NCBI GenBank assembly: GCA_028583405.1
Contig: CM053246.1
Span: 2,662,570 to 2,726,569, forward strand
Source of the DNA: Pogonophryne albipinna
Lineage: Eukaryota > Chordata > Actinopteri > Perciformes > Artedidraconidae
Length of the DNA: 64,000 nt
Direction of reading: 5' to 3'
The notes below the pieces were generated by a model. The model did not search any database and had not been told where the DNA came from. It saw only the letters and a list, made by a program, of their open reading frames with translations. This document shows, in pieces, positions 11,801 through 22,651 of this stretch (its first letter is position 1; each line of letters opens with the position of its first letter). The translations under genes were made by a program, and so were the position numbers.

Positions 11801-14800
11801 GACTACTCTTCTGCCGTGGGTCCTGCCAACCCTATGTCCTGTGCCGTTGAAGGTCCCGCAGACTGCTCTCCTGCCGGGGGTCCTGCCGGCCCCATGTCCT
11901 GTCCCGTTGGGGGTCCTGCCAACTCCTTGTCCTCTTCCGTGGGGGATCTTGCCGACACCTGTCCCACCGGCTCCGGTTCCTGTCCGGTCGACACCGGCTC
12001 CTGCCTGGCCTCCGGAGCTGTCTGGCCTTCGCACTCGAGCCCGGCCCCCTGAGAGCCGCGGTCTTCGCCCTCGAGGCCGGCCCCCTGAGTGCCGCGGTCT
12101 TCGCCCTCGAGCCCGGCCCCCTGAGTTCGCCCGCTGTGGCCTTCGCCCCTCCATGGTCTCTGCCTTGCCCCCGGGCCGTCCGCCCGAGTTCCCCACCTTG
12201 GACTCTGCCTTGCCCCCGGGCCTTCTGCCCGAGACCCCCTCCTTGGTCTCTGCCTTGCCCCCCGGGCCGTCCGCCCGAGACCCGTCCTCCAGACCCCCCT
12301 CCACCCACCCTTTTCTTGGTCCTAGTTCTGACTACAACAACTTCCACCAATTTGAGTGCCTAGGCAGTTTGTATGTATGACGCCGGAGAGGCAAAAAAAG
12401 TCCAGAAAGAACTTACAACTGCTACTAAAGAAAATAGTAAAGACACTGACATTACAGTTTTAGTTTGAGTCGTTTATAGTGTTACTGATACATGTAGACT
12501 AGCTGGCTTTGTTCTCTGTTACCAACCTGAGCTTCTTCTCACTTCCCGAGGTCAGGTGACTGTTGACAAAGCCAAACGATGAACGGTTGAACATGAAGGA
12601 AACTCCCACTGCTCCCTTGTTTCCTACAAAATATCAAAACATCAGTGATTTGTGGAATTCACTTTTATAAGAGGACATTAAATTGCTTGTAGTAGAGTTG
12701 GATTGCTCACCCAGAGTGTTGGCAATCCCCGTCTTCACGCTGTCTGAGAAAACGTGGGAGATCCTGTTTTCGTGCTCAGGCTTGGCCAGGACCACAATCC
12801 GAATGTTCCACAGAGTGTGGGTCGCCACCTGGATGTGAGAAGATGAAGTAAAGCATTACTGCTCTGCTTCTGCATTCAGTTGTTTCTTTCTTACTACTTG
12901 TTAGTCACCTACTTGTTTAAAAGTGATGTTTGTGATTTTCCTCAGGACGCTTTTCACTGTGTCTGCCCACTCCCTCTCGCCCAGAGGATCCTCCTGTGTT
13001 CCGATAACATAGAAATCATGCGGGATGTGGTCTGCAGTGTCGTCTCGGGTCTTCCCTTGGCCCTTGCACTGAAACCAGGAGTCGATGTTGTGGGGAGGAC
13101 TAGCATTTCCTGCAGGTTTACAGTGAAGTATCTTACTTTGTTGTTACATTTAATCATGAATTCAAATCATTAACATGTAAGATTGTTACCCATGTTCCAG
13201 GTGCCAACAAACACTGTGATCATGTCTGGTTCAGGCTTTTCAGAGTGCTTGTTCTTCATTTGTTGAAGAAGTTGGCAAAATCCTTCCCTTTTCTGGCGAG
13301 ACACATACAAAAATGAAAATGTGGTTTCTTAAAATGAACGCAATTAAACATTATATCTGATGAGTTAACTTTAAGCCCTGAAAATATATATCGTAATCAG
13401 CTTCTTACTATTACCAAAGGGCTTCTACATGAACAAACTACGTCAAACCCGTTTTGGTTATATCAAATCTAATTTCTGTTCATGTTTTTCTCTATGCTTG
13501 TCTTAATTGTTCATTTAAAAAAAACAAAAAACACAACTTCTCAATGTGCTGACAGGGTGTTATGCTTATGAAACCCACCCTAATGTTGCCATGCCACAAT
13601 CAAATCTGTCAATGAATATGTTATAAATTATTGATATTTAAACAAATCTAGGGGACTTAAAATAGACCAGGAACAAGCTAATGGATCAGATGTTCGTTAC
13701 CTTTGTGTCATCAAAAACAAACTCTCTCCGCAGAATCTTCTCTTTCTCCTTCTCCGCCACGATCACCAGTTTGGCATGCATTTTCTGAGATTTCACCAAC
13801 TGCAGGACTAAAGAAGAATCATAGCACTCTTAATAAATGAGTCGTGTTGATGCTTAACAGCAGATTGTAAACAAGATAAGAGTTACGGCCATGTAAAGGT
13901 GTACAGACCCAGCACAAATATGTCAGTTTGGTCTAAAGCGGTGGCCGACTGACAGACGGGCCATTACTGGAGCCACATTGCTTGCAGGGCTAATAATACA
14001 AAGGAATGAGGTTAGAGCGCGATGGGATTTCTTACTTTTGTTGTGCACAAAAAACTTGTCTTCAGGCCCATCTTTTGACTTCTTTAAGTAGAGCTTCCCA
14101 CTTTCAACATCTACTTTCAGGAACATCTTCATGGAAATACCCAGAGATTCTTGCTTGACCTGCAAGTGAAAGAGGAAATGGGAAAAATTAACAAGAAACC
14201 TTCAGACATTGCACATCATTAGCTTACTGCAATATTGTTAATAAAGTAGTTTAGAGAAGCACCTCAAACGTAACAAGCGGTATGAGAGATTTCCTGTGAC
14301 CTCCTTCACACCCAACAGATTCAAACATAGAGCTTTTAGCCTGAAGAGAGAATAGAGAAGTCCTTTGTCATCTGTAACTCACACCAACTGTCGGTTGGTC
14401 AATAAACAAGATGGTTCGAGGTCAGTTGGCAAAAGGATCCACAGTACCTTATCTTCTATTGAGTAGAGCAGTTTTGTCAGTTGCTCAAGCCTAAAGGGTA
14501 CCGATTGACCTAAATCGCCGGAGATCTGAAAATCAAGGAAATAATATATCATGACAAGGATGTTTTTCTGTGTGTTGTTTTTCTTACAGACGGTTAAGGG
14601 TACAACTCACTTGTTTTAGTCCAATCCCCGGGGAGAGCTGTTGGTCCAACGTTCTATGAAAGATCTCCAAAACTGGCAGGATGCGGGATATTTCACTGTC
14701 TCACAATAAAGGGCAGAAAATCAGCCTTATTCTTTGTAATCTATATAATGTATTTGCCAAACCCATGTCCACACGGACCTACAGAGGAGTGTGAGATAGC

Positions 14801-17800
14801 AGACAGGGTCACCACTGTAGGAACAGCTGCAGTACGATAGCAGCAGAGAGAACATGTCCTGTGTAGCACACATTATACAGAGGGCAATCACAGCAGCTTT
14901 GTCCATGCTTTAGCTAACTGATTTCTCTCACCAGTTTGTCATGCATTTCTTTATTAAAACACCACATGTGTATTTGTTTGATCTCAACCCAAGATACAAG
15001 TTTATACTAGTATTCAAACTTGTTATTAATCATGAATAATTACAGATCAATATTGGGATAAATGTAACAAAACGCCATGTTTCTACAGTAGCACACAAGA
15101 GAAGAACCAGACTCTGGCTCTAGAAATGGCCTTTCGTACCTTTACATTTGTGTAAGGCTACTGTATGTTCTCCAAAGGAAAAAAATAATAAAATATGTAA
15201 ATTAAAAGATCCAAACCCATAGTAGTACATTAAATACGGTCGGAATAAGTTATAAGCTTTTACTTTTAAAAGTGGTGTATCCTCCTAATCATTTTGAGTC
15301 TCTTTCAGCTTCTTGCGATCAAGCACATACCAGGAGACGTCAACTCCTCCCTGAAGGTCCAGGGCCTGCGGCCGTGTGGGGACATAGGATTAGGCCATTC
15401 TGTTGACTGGTAACTGTACCTGTTTAGATTCTTGCAGATTGCCATTGTTAGCTTATTTAGCCCAGGGAGGTTAGGGAAACCATTGTGCACTTGTTCAGCA
15501 TCCAGGCTGACTGAGGTCCGGAAGTATTCTTGGATAGCCAGTTGATGCTCCTCTGGTATTCTGGAAATGTAAAACACAGTAACAATTTAAAAACTGTTTA
15601 ATTATTCAAACCTCCGTTAACCTAGTTTAATCACTTAAAGCTCACCTATTATACTATATTTGAACAATATATTATAGGGCCACATATATACAAAACATGT
15701 CTCTGAAGTGTTCTGCTCAAAATACCAAACAGATCACCCATTGTAGCATGCCACATACCCCTCTATTTCAGTCCTGTTACTAAAGTGCTGATTCTGGGTC
15801 TGCCCCTTTAAATGTAACCGAGCTGCTGTTGGCTACGCCCCTTTGGAGCTGCTGCTAGCCACGCCCCTTTGGAGCTGCTGCTGGCCACGCCCATTTGGAG
15901 GACCGTGAGCGTAGAGCCAGCCCCTCTGGTAATGTCGTCATGACGCAGCAAATCTGGATCAGCTCCTGTGTTCCCCCGTTTTTAGAGATGTGGATAAGGC
16001 GGAAAAGAGAGAGGGTTGTATTTCTGACACTTTGTGAGTCTCCTTACTCACCGGGGACCAGCGACGTGCAGTCAGGGGAGGCAGAGCCTCACCTGTCATA
16101 CTCCAATGTAACGGAAAACAACTAAAGAAAAACTAAATAGTAATAATAATAAAATGTCTCCACTGATCTGTGTTGTAAGTGTGATTTATGTATGATTCCA
16201 ATCGCTTTTTATAGTCAATATCAGCAAATTGGCCGAGCTCCGCTACAACTACATGGGAGTGAGGCAGGGACGACCTCACAGTAACTGGCTGGAGCACGGG
16301 CACTAATGTAGCGCGGGCACTTATTTTGTGAGCGCGCTCAAGCCAGTTACTGTAGGGTGAGGTGAGGCACAGATGAGCTCTGCCTCACCTCAGAATGCAT
16401 CACCACACAGAAACTGTCTGGAAAGCGGGCCCTAAGCGCATGCCTGCACCATCTCACTGTATGTCACCAATGTAATGTTTGTAGATCCCTTTATTACATT
16501 TATCCTCGCCATCCATAGTCTCTAAATAACTTATTTCACGTATATATGATATTTAAGCTCGCTGGTCTCATCATACAACGGCAATGAGAAAAGCACCAGG
16601 GGAGGCAGCCACAACCTCTGCCGCACTGAAGGGGGCGCACGTGAGCCCACAGGTTCTTGTTGCTACTGTTATTCTACGCAGAGACGGTAGACGCGAACAA
16701 CAAGCTAGACTTTTGTTTTGAAACTAGAGGAAGATAAGGAGGACTTTTACAAAAAAGTAATAGAGATTGTTGTCCAGAAGGATAGCATGGACTTCATCTT
16801 CAAGTCAAGGTAAGACCACATTTGTAATGAAAATTGGATCTTACTAAGAAAGAACAATCCAATATTTAGATTTTGGGTATCCTTTTGTTGAACGGTCTGT
16901 TTAAAATGAATCGAAGCATCAGACTAAAAAAGATTTTGAAAATAACCGAACATTTCGATTAAGGTCAAAATATAATATTTGTAAATCTGACTCTGAAAGA
17001 GTCAGTGCCTCACCAGCCATGAACCTCACCGCACGTCACTGCCGGGGACACATATTTATGTATAAAAGACATCAGAAAGTGCATTTTGCATGATAGGGGA
17101 ACTTTAACAGTGTTAAATCACTGCTCACAAACATATGACTCATTGTACACTTCGTATACTGCCAGTGTATTATCAGACACTTTGCATGATTCATTATCTG
17201 GCATGATTCATCACTGCAAATTCTGTAAATGTATCCATACGTGGACAAGTCCATATGCTGCAGTCTCATCAGGTAGGTTTCTGATGGGGACATGGAGTCA
17301 CTTTCTCTCACATCGTTGCCAGCGAAGTTCCTGGGTGGAAGCTGCGGTGGAAGAATCTGGGATTCTGCAGGACAGAGATGTAAAGGATGTTTAGGAGTTT
17401 TCAAATCTTAAATTTTAAAATGTTTCACATAATATCCACCAATCAAATGAATAAGAAGTTGTTTGACCTTGCTCCTCGTCTACCTCCTCCTCCCTATGGA
17501 CAGGGTACTGCAGATGAGTGACCAGACCCATGTTGGGACTGTAATATGCCTCCACCAGCTCAGTGAGCACAGAGAAGAACCTGATAGGAACTCCTTCAGA
17601 TGCCTGAAGAGCAGATCACAGCATCATTCACCTCATTGCTCAGAAGAACGGACATTACATGGTGGGCTGTTGTTGACTGGAAAACCTTTGTTTCTTTCGT
17701 TCTCAGACCAGGTGACACAATCTTTTAGTTTTACTTCCCAAGTGACGTCAATGGTGCCGTCTGTGGATTCCTCCAGCATACTAGATCTGCACTCATGTCA

Positions 17801-19747
17801 TCAGCTAAGTTCCTTAAGCAGCTGTGTGTGCAGTTCAAAGACTTTCAAAGATTGAACTGTTGAACGGTCATTGCAGTCACTCAATAACGTTTATGTATTC
17901 TTTTTCTGACCATTTGTTTTCATCTTGCTTCACACACACAATTGTTTGACCTGTTTTACAGCAAACCGACTCTAATCTCTTTCAAAATGTTATTCTAAAA
18001 CCGCAGACTGCCATTCCACATTAAATGATCCAAAACTTTTGTTGTCACCATGTTTGCATCACAGCCAGTGCCTGCTGGAACTGGAAAAACTGATGCCACT
18101 ACTATTTAAACTGCCAGCATGCATGCGGGGTCACAGATCGTGCACAAGATCTATTCTTTTGATGGTACAAACTACACATGTTTGCTACTAAGTACCCTAG
18201 GATAGGCTTTTTATGGTCAATGTGCATGTTCCAATACGATAACACTTTTTATATCTTTGTTTCTATGCAGATGATACTCCATTACATGTGCAAAGGGCTT
18301 TCACTTCCTCCTGGAGGTTGTCATTTCATTGTGTTCAACAAACACAGCAGTTCTCAGCTGTTTAGATACAAATGTGATTCATTTTGAGAGAAAAACAAGG
18401 GTCTAAATAGATGCGAGTGGCTCTGCGAGGCATTGTTATTCACAGTCGAGGTTTTGAGCTAAACGTTAAGACAGCATGCTAAAATGCTCACAACAACAAT
18501 GTAAACATGCTGATGCTAAGCATGCTTTGTGTTACTGTTTTATTTGAGATTGTTAGCATGCTAACATTTCCCAATTAGAACTAAACCCAAAGTGCAGCTG
18601 AGGCAGATAGGACTTGGCCAGTGTGGAACAAAGTGAAATGATGCCTTCATGATAGTGCTGGATGAAAGATCATGTGATCACCAAAATATTGACATTCATA
18701 CCGGAATGTATGAACACAATCTCATGGCAATCCTTTCAGTATATGTTGAGATGTTTAAGTCCAAAATGGTGGACAGCCAACAAACATTGCTATCCTAAAA
18801 GTCGTGTCCTTAGCTCGGCGAAATGTAAAATGATGCCACAGGCCAGAGGACGGATGTAACCAATATGTGTCTTAAAATACAGGTGGAGGTGTGGCAACAA
18901 AATGAGCTGCAGACCAACCTTTAGTTCTGATATAAGAAGCCCTTTATCTTCACATTCATATAGACATACATCCATGTATATACTGTTAATACTTATCAGT
19001 CTATAACCATAATAATTCAACAGATTTTGGTACAAAATAATGGAGGCTTTTGTGAAACTGTCAACCCACCTGGACAGAGAGCTTCTTATCCTCATTTGGC
19101 AGGATTCTGTATGTGTACACACAGTTCTGGTATCTGTGGTTAATAGAGATAATAAAATGCAAATGTGTGTCACTGGAATATGACATTGTAGGTCAAAGAA
19201 ACTGAATACTGGCTGATTGTGTTTTATTGAGTTCAGCATGCGATCTAAACAGATTGTAAAGCATTTCAAATGGATATTTCTATTTCAAAGTTATGAGTTG
19301 GAGATGGCAAAGGGTGGTGCGGCGTGGTAGCACAGTATGCAAATAAAGGGGAATTAGACTTGCCTTACGAGAGTACATGCAGAACATCTAATATGACACA
19401 TTGACAAATAGAAGGGGGAAATGTAACTTTTAATCATGTTATATTAACTATGATAAGAGTAATTTCTTCTTAAACCTGATTCCAAACACATTAAAAAATG
19501 AGTGTTTATCTTTAAATAGTAAGGATCATTTTTCAAACAATAGTCATTGTCCACTATGAAATTGCATTTAAGATAAACTGTCAAGAAAACCAAAAATGTC
19601 AACTTACAGAACACAGAGGGCATACGCTCCCTGTATGGACTCACTAGCCCGGATAAGGAAGCTTCCATCTCTTGCTGCTTTGGAAAGTAGATCCTCAGCT
19701 TTGGATCGACTTATTGTACCATGGCACCATGGTTGATAACTCGGCAT
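2836..19747 (-). CDS. inpp5d: SHIP1, phosphatidylinositol-3,4,5-trisphosphate 5-phosphatase 1
   Basis: SHIP1 removes the 5-phosphate of PI(3,4,5)P3 at the inner plasma membrane and damps immune-receptor/PI3K signalling (known for the family). Exons by splice borders: 19608-19747, 19070-19133, 17468-17603, 17241-17364, 15331-15560, 14611-14699, 14448-14525, 14263-14340, 14036-14159, 13701-13807, 13190-13292, 12913-13109, 12711-12828, 12527-12623, 8360-8498, 7963-8071, 6990-7078, 6523-6604, 4935-5024, 4741-4851, 4573-4652, 4407-4494, 4182-4328, 4028-4094, 3740-3943, 2975-3456, 2836-2876. They sum to 3,414 nt, 1,137 residues (human about 1,189). Residues 7-105 form the SH2 domain ([23 protein letters not shown] with the phosphotyrosine-binding Arg). 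Residues about 390-731 form the 5-phosphatase ([47 protein letters not shown]). A C2-like region follows. The tail carries both NPXY sites (NPNYMG, DNPLYG) and proline-rich SH3 ligands. Start chosen at [10 protein letters not shown] because human SHIP1 also begins directly at its SH2 domain. The paralogue SHIP2 is less likely because it lacks this tail layout. Confidence 0.93.
5090..5735. mobile_element. MITE-like interspersed repeat, copy A (right end truncated)
   Basis: Lies in an inpp5d intron. It shares its left end (taaaggtctcctattatact) and long internal segments with copies at 15635-17107 and 33998-34712, including the blocks around aaccaaacagatcac and ctctccagtacaggttagc. It has no coding capacity. 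The right terminal block (gcattttgcatgatagg) seen in the other copies is missing. Confidence 0.7.
7134..7640. mobile_element. non-autonomous hAT-like transposon
   Basis: Imperfect terminal inverted repeats: caggggtgtccaaact at the left and agtttggacacccctg at the right enclose 507 bp with no transposase. The subterminal ggcccgcgggcc block is typical of fish hAT ends. The flanking octamers atttacac and atgtactg agree at 5 of 8 positions, fitting an aged target-site duplication. It lies in an inpp5d intron between the exons at 6990-7078 and 7963-8071. Confidence 0.75.
8500..9636. other. intronic stretch of inpp5d, mostly unassigned
   Basis: No exon recognised. A segment at about 9540-9625 (gtttgtcatacattccttta and following) is repeated with a few changes at about 14925-14985, so it belongs to an interspersed repeat of unknown class. 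GTAAT/ATTAC-rich sequence at about 9010-9110 resembles the inside of other decayed elements. Confidence 0.45.
9637..10047 (+). mobile_element. LTR-like block upstream of the long repetitive frame
   Basis: About 410 bp begins TGTCACGG and ends CGTAACA (TG...CA). It is strongly T/G-rich on this strand, and AATAAA lies at about 9983, 65 bp before the end. This resembles a retroelement long terminal repeat placed directly before an open frame. No second copy was found in the window, and the sequence after it (gaatggaccgacc) does not match a primer-binding site I know. A promoter/leader of another repeat class is an alternative. Confidence 0.35.
10050..12380 (+). CDS. 776-codon low-complexity open frame built from tandem repeats, probably part of a repeat element
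   Basis: Lies antisense in the inpp5d intron between the exons at 8360-8498 and 12527-12623. The N-terminal ~110 residues are non-repetitive ([32 protein letters not shown]), basic and helical-looking. The rest is translated tandem DNA: 11-residue units ([11 protein letters not shown]), four-residue SPLS/SPLK-type units from 12-bp DNA, 20-residue units from a 60-bp repeat, and then Arg/Pro-rich units. There are no introns, the base composition is far more GC-rich than the flanks, and an LTR-like block precedes it. I do not recognise the protein. It may be the product of a retroelement or a translated satellite, not a host gene; opposite-strand frames of 251 and 296 codons also stay open. Confidence 0.35.
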   Translation: MDRPNLDSADFNVLAPQAECLGYSLEYIFYTWKNASSRRGKEAALKEARREVARKPWLRSLLPEWLQTFSPEDLSQASNPFLGSDYCPVGGLRSLQKASRRRRARIPARAPAAMVPATEPAHTAMVPAPVLVPATMVRAPVPAPAAMVPASVPAPAAMVPASVPAPAAMVPASVPAPVAMVPTPVSAPGLAYRPTPAPRVLSAYRPTPAPRLLLALQPTPAPRVLSAYRPSPLSSPLSGPLSSFLSNPLSSSLSSLLSSPLSSLLSSPLSSLFSSPLSSFLSNPLSSSLSSPLSSPLSIPLSSPLSSPLSSLLSSSLSSSLSSSLSGPRSSLFSSPLSSLLSSLLSSLLLESPLESPLKFLLQSPLKSPLKFPLRSPLESLLESPLKSPLKSSLESALRSPLRSPLESPLKSPLESPLKSPLESPLKSPLELPLKSPLEFPLNSSLSRVSSRVPSQVPTQCSGPLEVPLGVLPTPCPVPLGVPPTTLLPRVLPTLCPVSLEAPPTTLLPGVLPTLCPVPLEAPPTTLLPGVLPTLCPVPLEAPPTTLLPGVLPTLCPVPLEAPPTTLLPRVLPALCPVPLEVSPTTLLPWVLPTLCPVPLKVPQTALLPGVLPAPCPVPLGVLPTPCPLPWGILPTPVPPAPVPVRSTPAPAWPPELSGLRTRARPPESRGLRPRGRPPECRGLRPRARPPEFARCGLRPSMVSALPPGRPPEFPTLDSALPPGLLPETPSLVSALPPGPSARDPSSRPPSTHPFLGPSSDYNNFHQFECLGSLYV
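10380..10600. repeat. 33-bp tandem repeat
   Basis: Around six imperfect units containing cagcagccatggttccgg, each 33 bp or close to it, in frame with the long open frame (11 residues per unit). Confidence 0.85.
10738..11428. repeat. 12-bp minisatellite rich in CTCGAG
   Basis: About 57 head-to-tail copies of a 12-bp unit of the type cctctcgagtcc / cctctcaagtcc. The ctcgag core is palindromic and recurs dozens of times. The two variants (gag/aag) alternate in higher-order blocks, for example the near-identical stretches at 10760-10810 and 10880-10920. Confidence 0.9.
11435..11935. repeat. 60-bp tandem repeat, about eight copies
   Basis: Units of exactly 60 bp (gttggaggccccgccgacta start) encode about 20 residues each and are more alike internally than to anything around them. 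The period is a multiple of three, which keeps the long plus-strand frame open. Confidence 0.9.
12030..12300. repeat. GC-rich 36-bp and ~45-bp tandem repeats
   Basis: Three units of 36 bp (gcccggccccctgag type, 12040-12130) are followed by three of about 45 bp (ttgcccccgggccgtccgcc type). They close the repetitive block just before the inpp5d exon at 12527. Confidence 0.75.
14700..15330. other. inpp5d intron, no recognised gene
   Basis: Contains the second copy of the repeat also seen at about 9540-9625 (here about 14925-14985). Nothing else was identified. Confidence 0.4.
15635..17107. mobile_element. MITE-like interspersed repeat, copy B, interrupted by a hAT insertion
   Basis: Left end ttaaagctcacctattatac and right end gcattttgcatgatagggga form imperfect inverted termini shared with copy C (33998-34712). 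The internal blocks match copies A and C. Removing the nested hAT (16059-17041 plus one 8-bp duplication) restores a ~480-bp element. It sits in the inpp5d intron between the exons at 15331-15560 and 17241-17364. Confidence 0.75.
16059..17041. mobile_element. hAT-like non-autonomous transposon nested in copy B
   Basis: Exact 8-bp target-site duplication ccggggac at 16051-16058 and 17042-17049. The termini are imperfect inverted repeats: cagcgacgtgcagt at the left, and cagtgacgtgcggt read inward from the right. It is 983 bp long with no transposase recognised. The 8-bp duplication is the hAT hallmark. Confidence 0.85.
18430..18810. repeat. interspersed repeat of unresolved class
   Basis: Contains the phrases gcatgctaacatttcccaat, aaagtgcagctgaggcagat and catggcaatcctttcagtat, which resemble a very common teleost dispersed repeat. 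Related fragments are seen at about 20990-21090 and 21960-22000. Family not assigned. Confidence 0.45.
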
Positions 19748-22651
19748 CCTGTTTCTCCCCGGGGAGCCTGAGCTCAAGAGTTTTGCCTCTGCTCTCCAAC
19801 AGTATGTTAGCAAACCGAAATAGCTATTTTCATCTTTTCATGGTGCGTACTTCAAAAGTCTTTTTGTTCGCTTGTTCATCCTCTGCCCCTGAACGCTGTA
19901 AAAGGAAGCTGCTACTAGCTAGGCTCTGAACTTCCTTATTCGAGAGGTAAAGAGAGGAGGGCCCTGGTTCTGCCCTGCCTGTTATACGACAGCTCTAACT
20001 GGAAATATATACTTTCACTCTCTAAGTAGAAATCTTTGTTACATTGTGTTAATGATTAACCAGCATTCCCTCTTTAGTTTCTGTACAGCTGCTTGTTAAT
20101 GTGAACCATGCAGGAAATAGTCAAAACATTTGTTAAAACTAAAAATGAAAAAGGGAAGTAACACAAATGTATCAAACACGACTCCACTTGTTATAGTCCA
20201 AACATTTCTTGACAATTGTGTTCGAAAATAAATTCAATCTATAAGGAGCTTTAATTGGTTCCCTGATGCGTTTTTAATGGCTGAATCACATTTTACTTAA
20301 AGTGCTCATATTCACACCAAATTGTGTCTGAATGATCATAGTTTGATCTTTAAATATGAACTAGAAGAGCAAGGGGTTTTATGAAAATGTGTACATTCAG
20401 GAAATACAAGTTTAGAGTGGCTTGCCATGTTCATGTGATGGACAGGAAGTGTTGCAGAAATAAGAGGAGGAAAGTAAGCTGCTCACAAACCACAACATGG
20501 GTCACATGACACAAAAAGAGAACTACACAGTGACAAGTCACTGCAGCTCGGAGGTTTCTGTCCTAAGCTAGAAATAGATTTCTCACTTTCACAGAGAGCA
20601 GCTCAAATCCTCAGATATATGACAGTTTAGAGAAGACATATCATCTCATGCACAGCACAGAGCACTTGAAAACACATGTTTACTTAGTTATTATTTACAA
20701 CTTCATGTTACAAAGTACATTTATAATTCACATTTAACTAATCTGGGTAAATAAATCATGTATTTCACCTCTTCTGCAGATGACGTCAAGCCAGACTGAC
20801 TCACAGTAAAACAGGGTTAATAGTTTTTCATGCAATAACAATGTGTACAAAACAATAAATGCATAGCATAGCAAGTTAGGAAGTTGGATAATGACTAAGC
20901 ATGTGTACAATGAAGATGTGTCTAGCAAAAACAAAGTAAGAAAGCAAGAATAGTCTATTAAAGTATACCTCATTAAAATAAGACCAAGAGTCTATAGCCA
21001 TGCTAGCAGCTCTGAGACACTGCGCCGGCATTGGGGTGCTTTGAGCTGCTAACATACTCACAATGATGGTACTAGCATGCCTGACAGAGAGGTACATCTC
21101 TACCTTGTTTATCATCCTGTTTGGGGGTTTTGGCATTCTGAATGTTGCTAATTAGCAAACCCAAGGCTATTGGGGATGTCACATGTTTTGCATTGGTCAA
21201 ACAGTTATTCATTCTCAGTGGAACATGAAAGTCAGTGCCAAAAGATAGTTTAGTCTGGACCAAATTGTGGCCAACGACTAACTTTAGCTCTCTTTTTGGG
21301 AGCTTAAAATTGTTCTTACGGCCCATTATTCTGAAACCCGATGAACCATGGAACTGAGAGCCCAAACCATTTTACTTTACTTTACAGCCTCTGATTGGCT
21401 AGAAATTGTCGCCTTTGTTGATTGGGTTGGTAAGGTTTAGCCATGAGAGTTAGGACTGGTAAGTGCTAAGATATCAGGCTAAGCCAATTAGAGGCAGAGT
21501 AGGGCGTGTCATGACTTTGCCATAGAAGGAAAAAACATTGCGTCAGAGAAGGTCAGATGACATCATCATGAAAAAATGTGATTTCAGTCCAATGAAACAT
21601 TTTCAGACTGATTGGCTTGTTGAATAACGGTCATCACCACACAGACCATATCTGGGGCTTTGCTGCTTGGGTGACTACAAACAATCTATCATTACAGCAA
21701 TACAATCATATTATAACTTTAAAGATGAAGGAGTTATATACTATTCCCACCATCTCAGTTTGGTGTGTTAGCACTTAGATTAACACATAGATTAACACTT
21801 AGACTAAACCTGTTGGTCATAAATCAAAGTATTGCACAAATCAACATTTTATACCTACAGGTGACAGGAAAAGTTGTTCCAATACTTCCTCCATTGATCA
21901 TGGATATCTGTAATTGTGTGGCAATTCCTCCAATACTTAACTGACCAACAAGCCATGCCCAGTGCCACAATGCTAGCATGGCTAAAAACACCTTATATAT
22001 AAAGGCATTAGGAAGTAACAAGTCACATTTGGCATAGGATACAAAACAGTTCCAAAAAATATACATTAAGAGTTGACTATGTAGTGTACACATTTGAACA
22101 TTTAGTGTTTAACACAAAAATTGGAAGCTTGTGGAAATAGTAGATTCAACAACGTGTTGAGATCACAGGTGGGTGGATCCTCATAGTCTCACAGACCATG
22201 ATGGTCTGAGAGTGAGGGCTAGTGTTTAGGGGGCTCCCGTTGACCTTAAAGGCACTTTTATTAAGTCAGCAAGGCTGCAGACTTTGGTTGTGGGCTCACC
22301 TGGTGGTAGAAGATGGCAAGAAGAAATGCTCCTGGAACTATAAACTAACTACTTGTTTTCTTTAAAACAGAATAATTCTCTTCAACATCTCTCACATTTA
22401 GCTGAGCACAGGTTGGCCCTGTCCAGGTAACATGAGTTCCCACTGCGTTTCCCAAGTCCGTATAGGGAGTCCTCACATGCTCCTGCTAGTACACAGGATT
22501 CACTTACAGTCTCTGAGGGTGAATTGGGCGTGGGGTGGAGACTATAACTGACACATGGTGACTAGAGAAGCACATCAACCACATTGTGAAATGGGCCTGA
22601 ATAAGGAAATGCAACTATGTCAAACAATGTTCCAGATCAAATGTATTTTCC
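19748..22651. other. spacer between the inpp5d start and the gpr17 stop; inpp5d promoter region
   Basis: About 2.9 kb without recognisable exons. The inpp5d 5' UTR and promoter should lie in its left part. An ETS-type core (acaggaagtg at 20442-20451) lies about 700 bp upstream of the inpp5d start; PU.1/ETS control would fit the blood-cell expression known for SHIP1, but a single motif is weak evidence. Fragments of a dispersed repeat occur at about 20990-21090 and 21960-22000. Confidence 0.4.
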
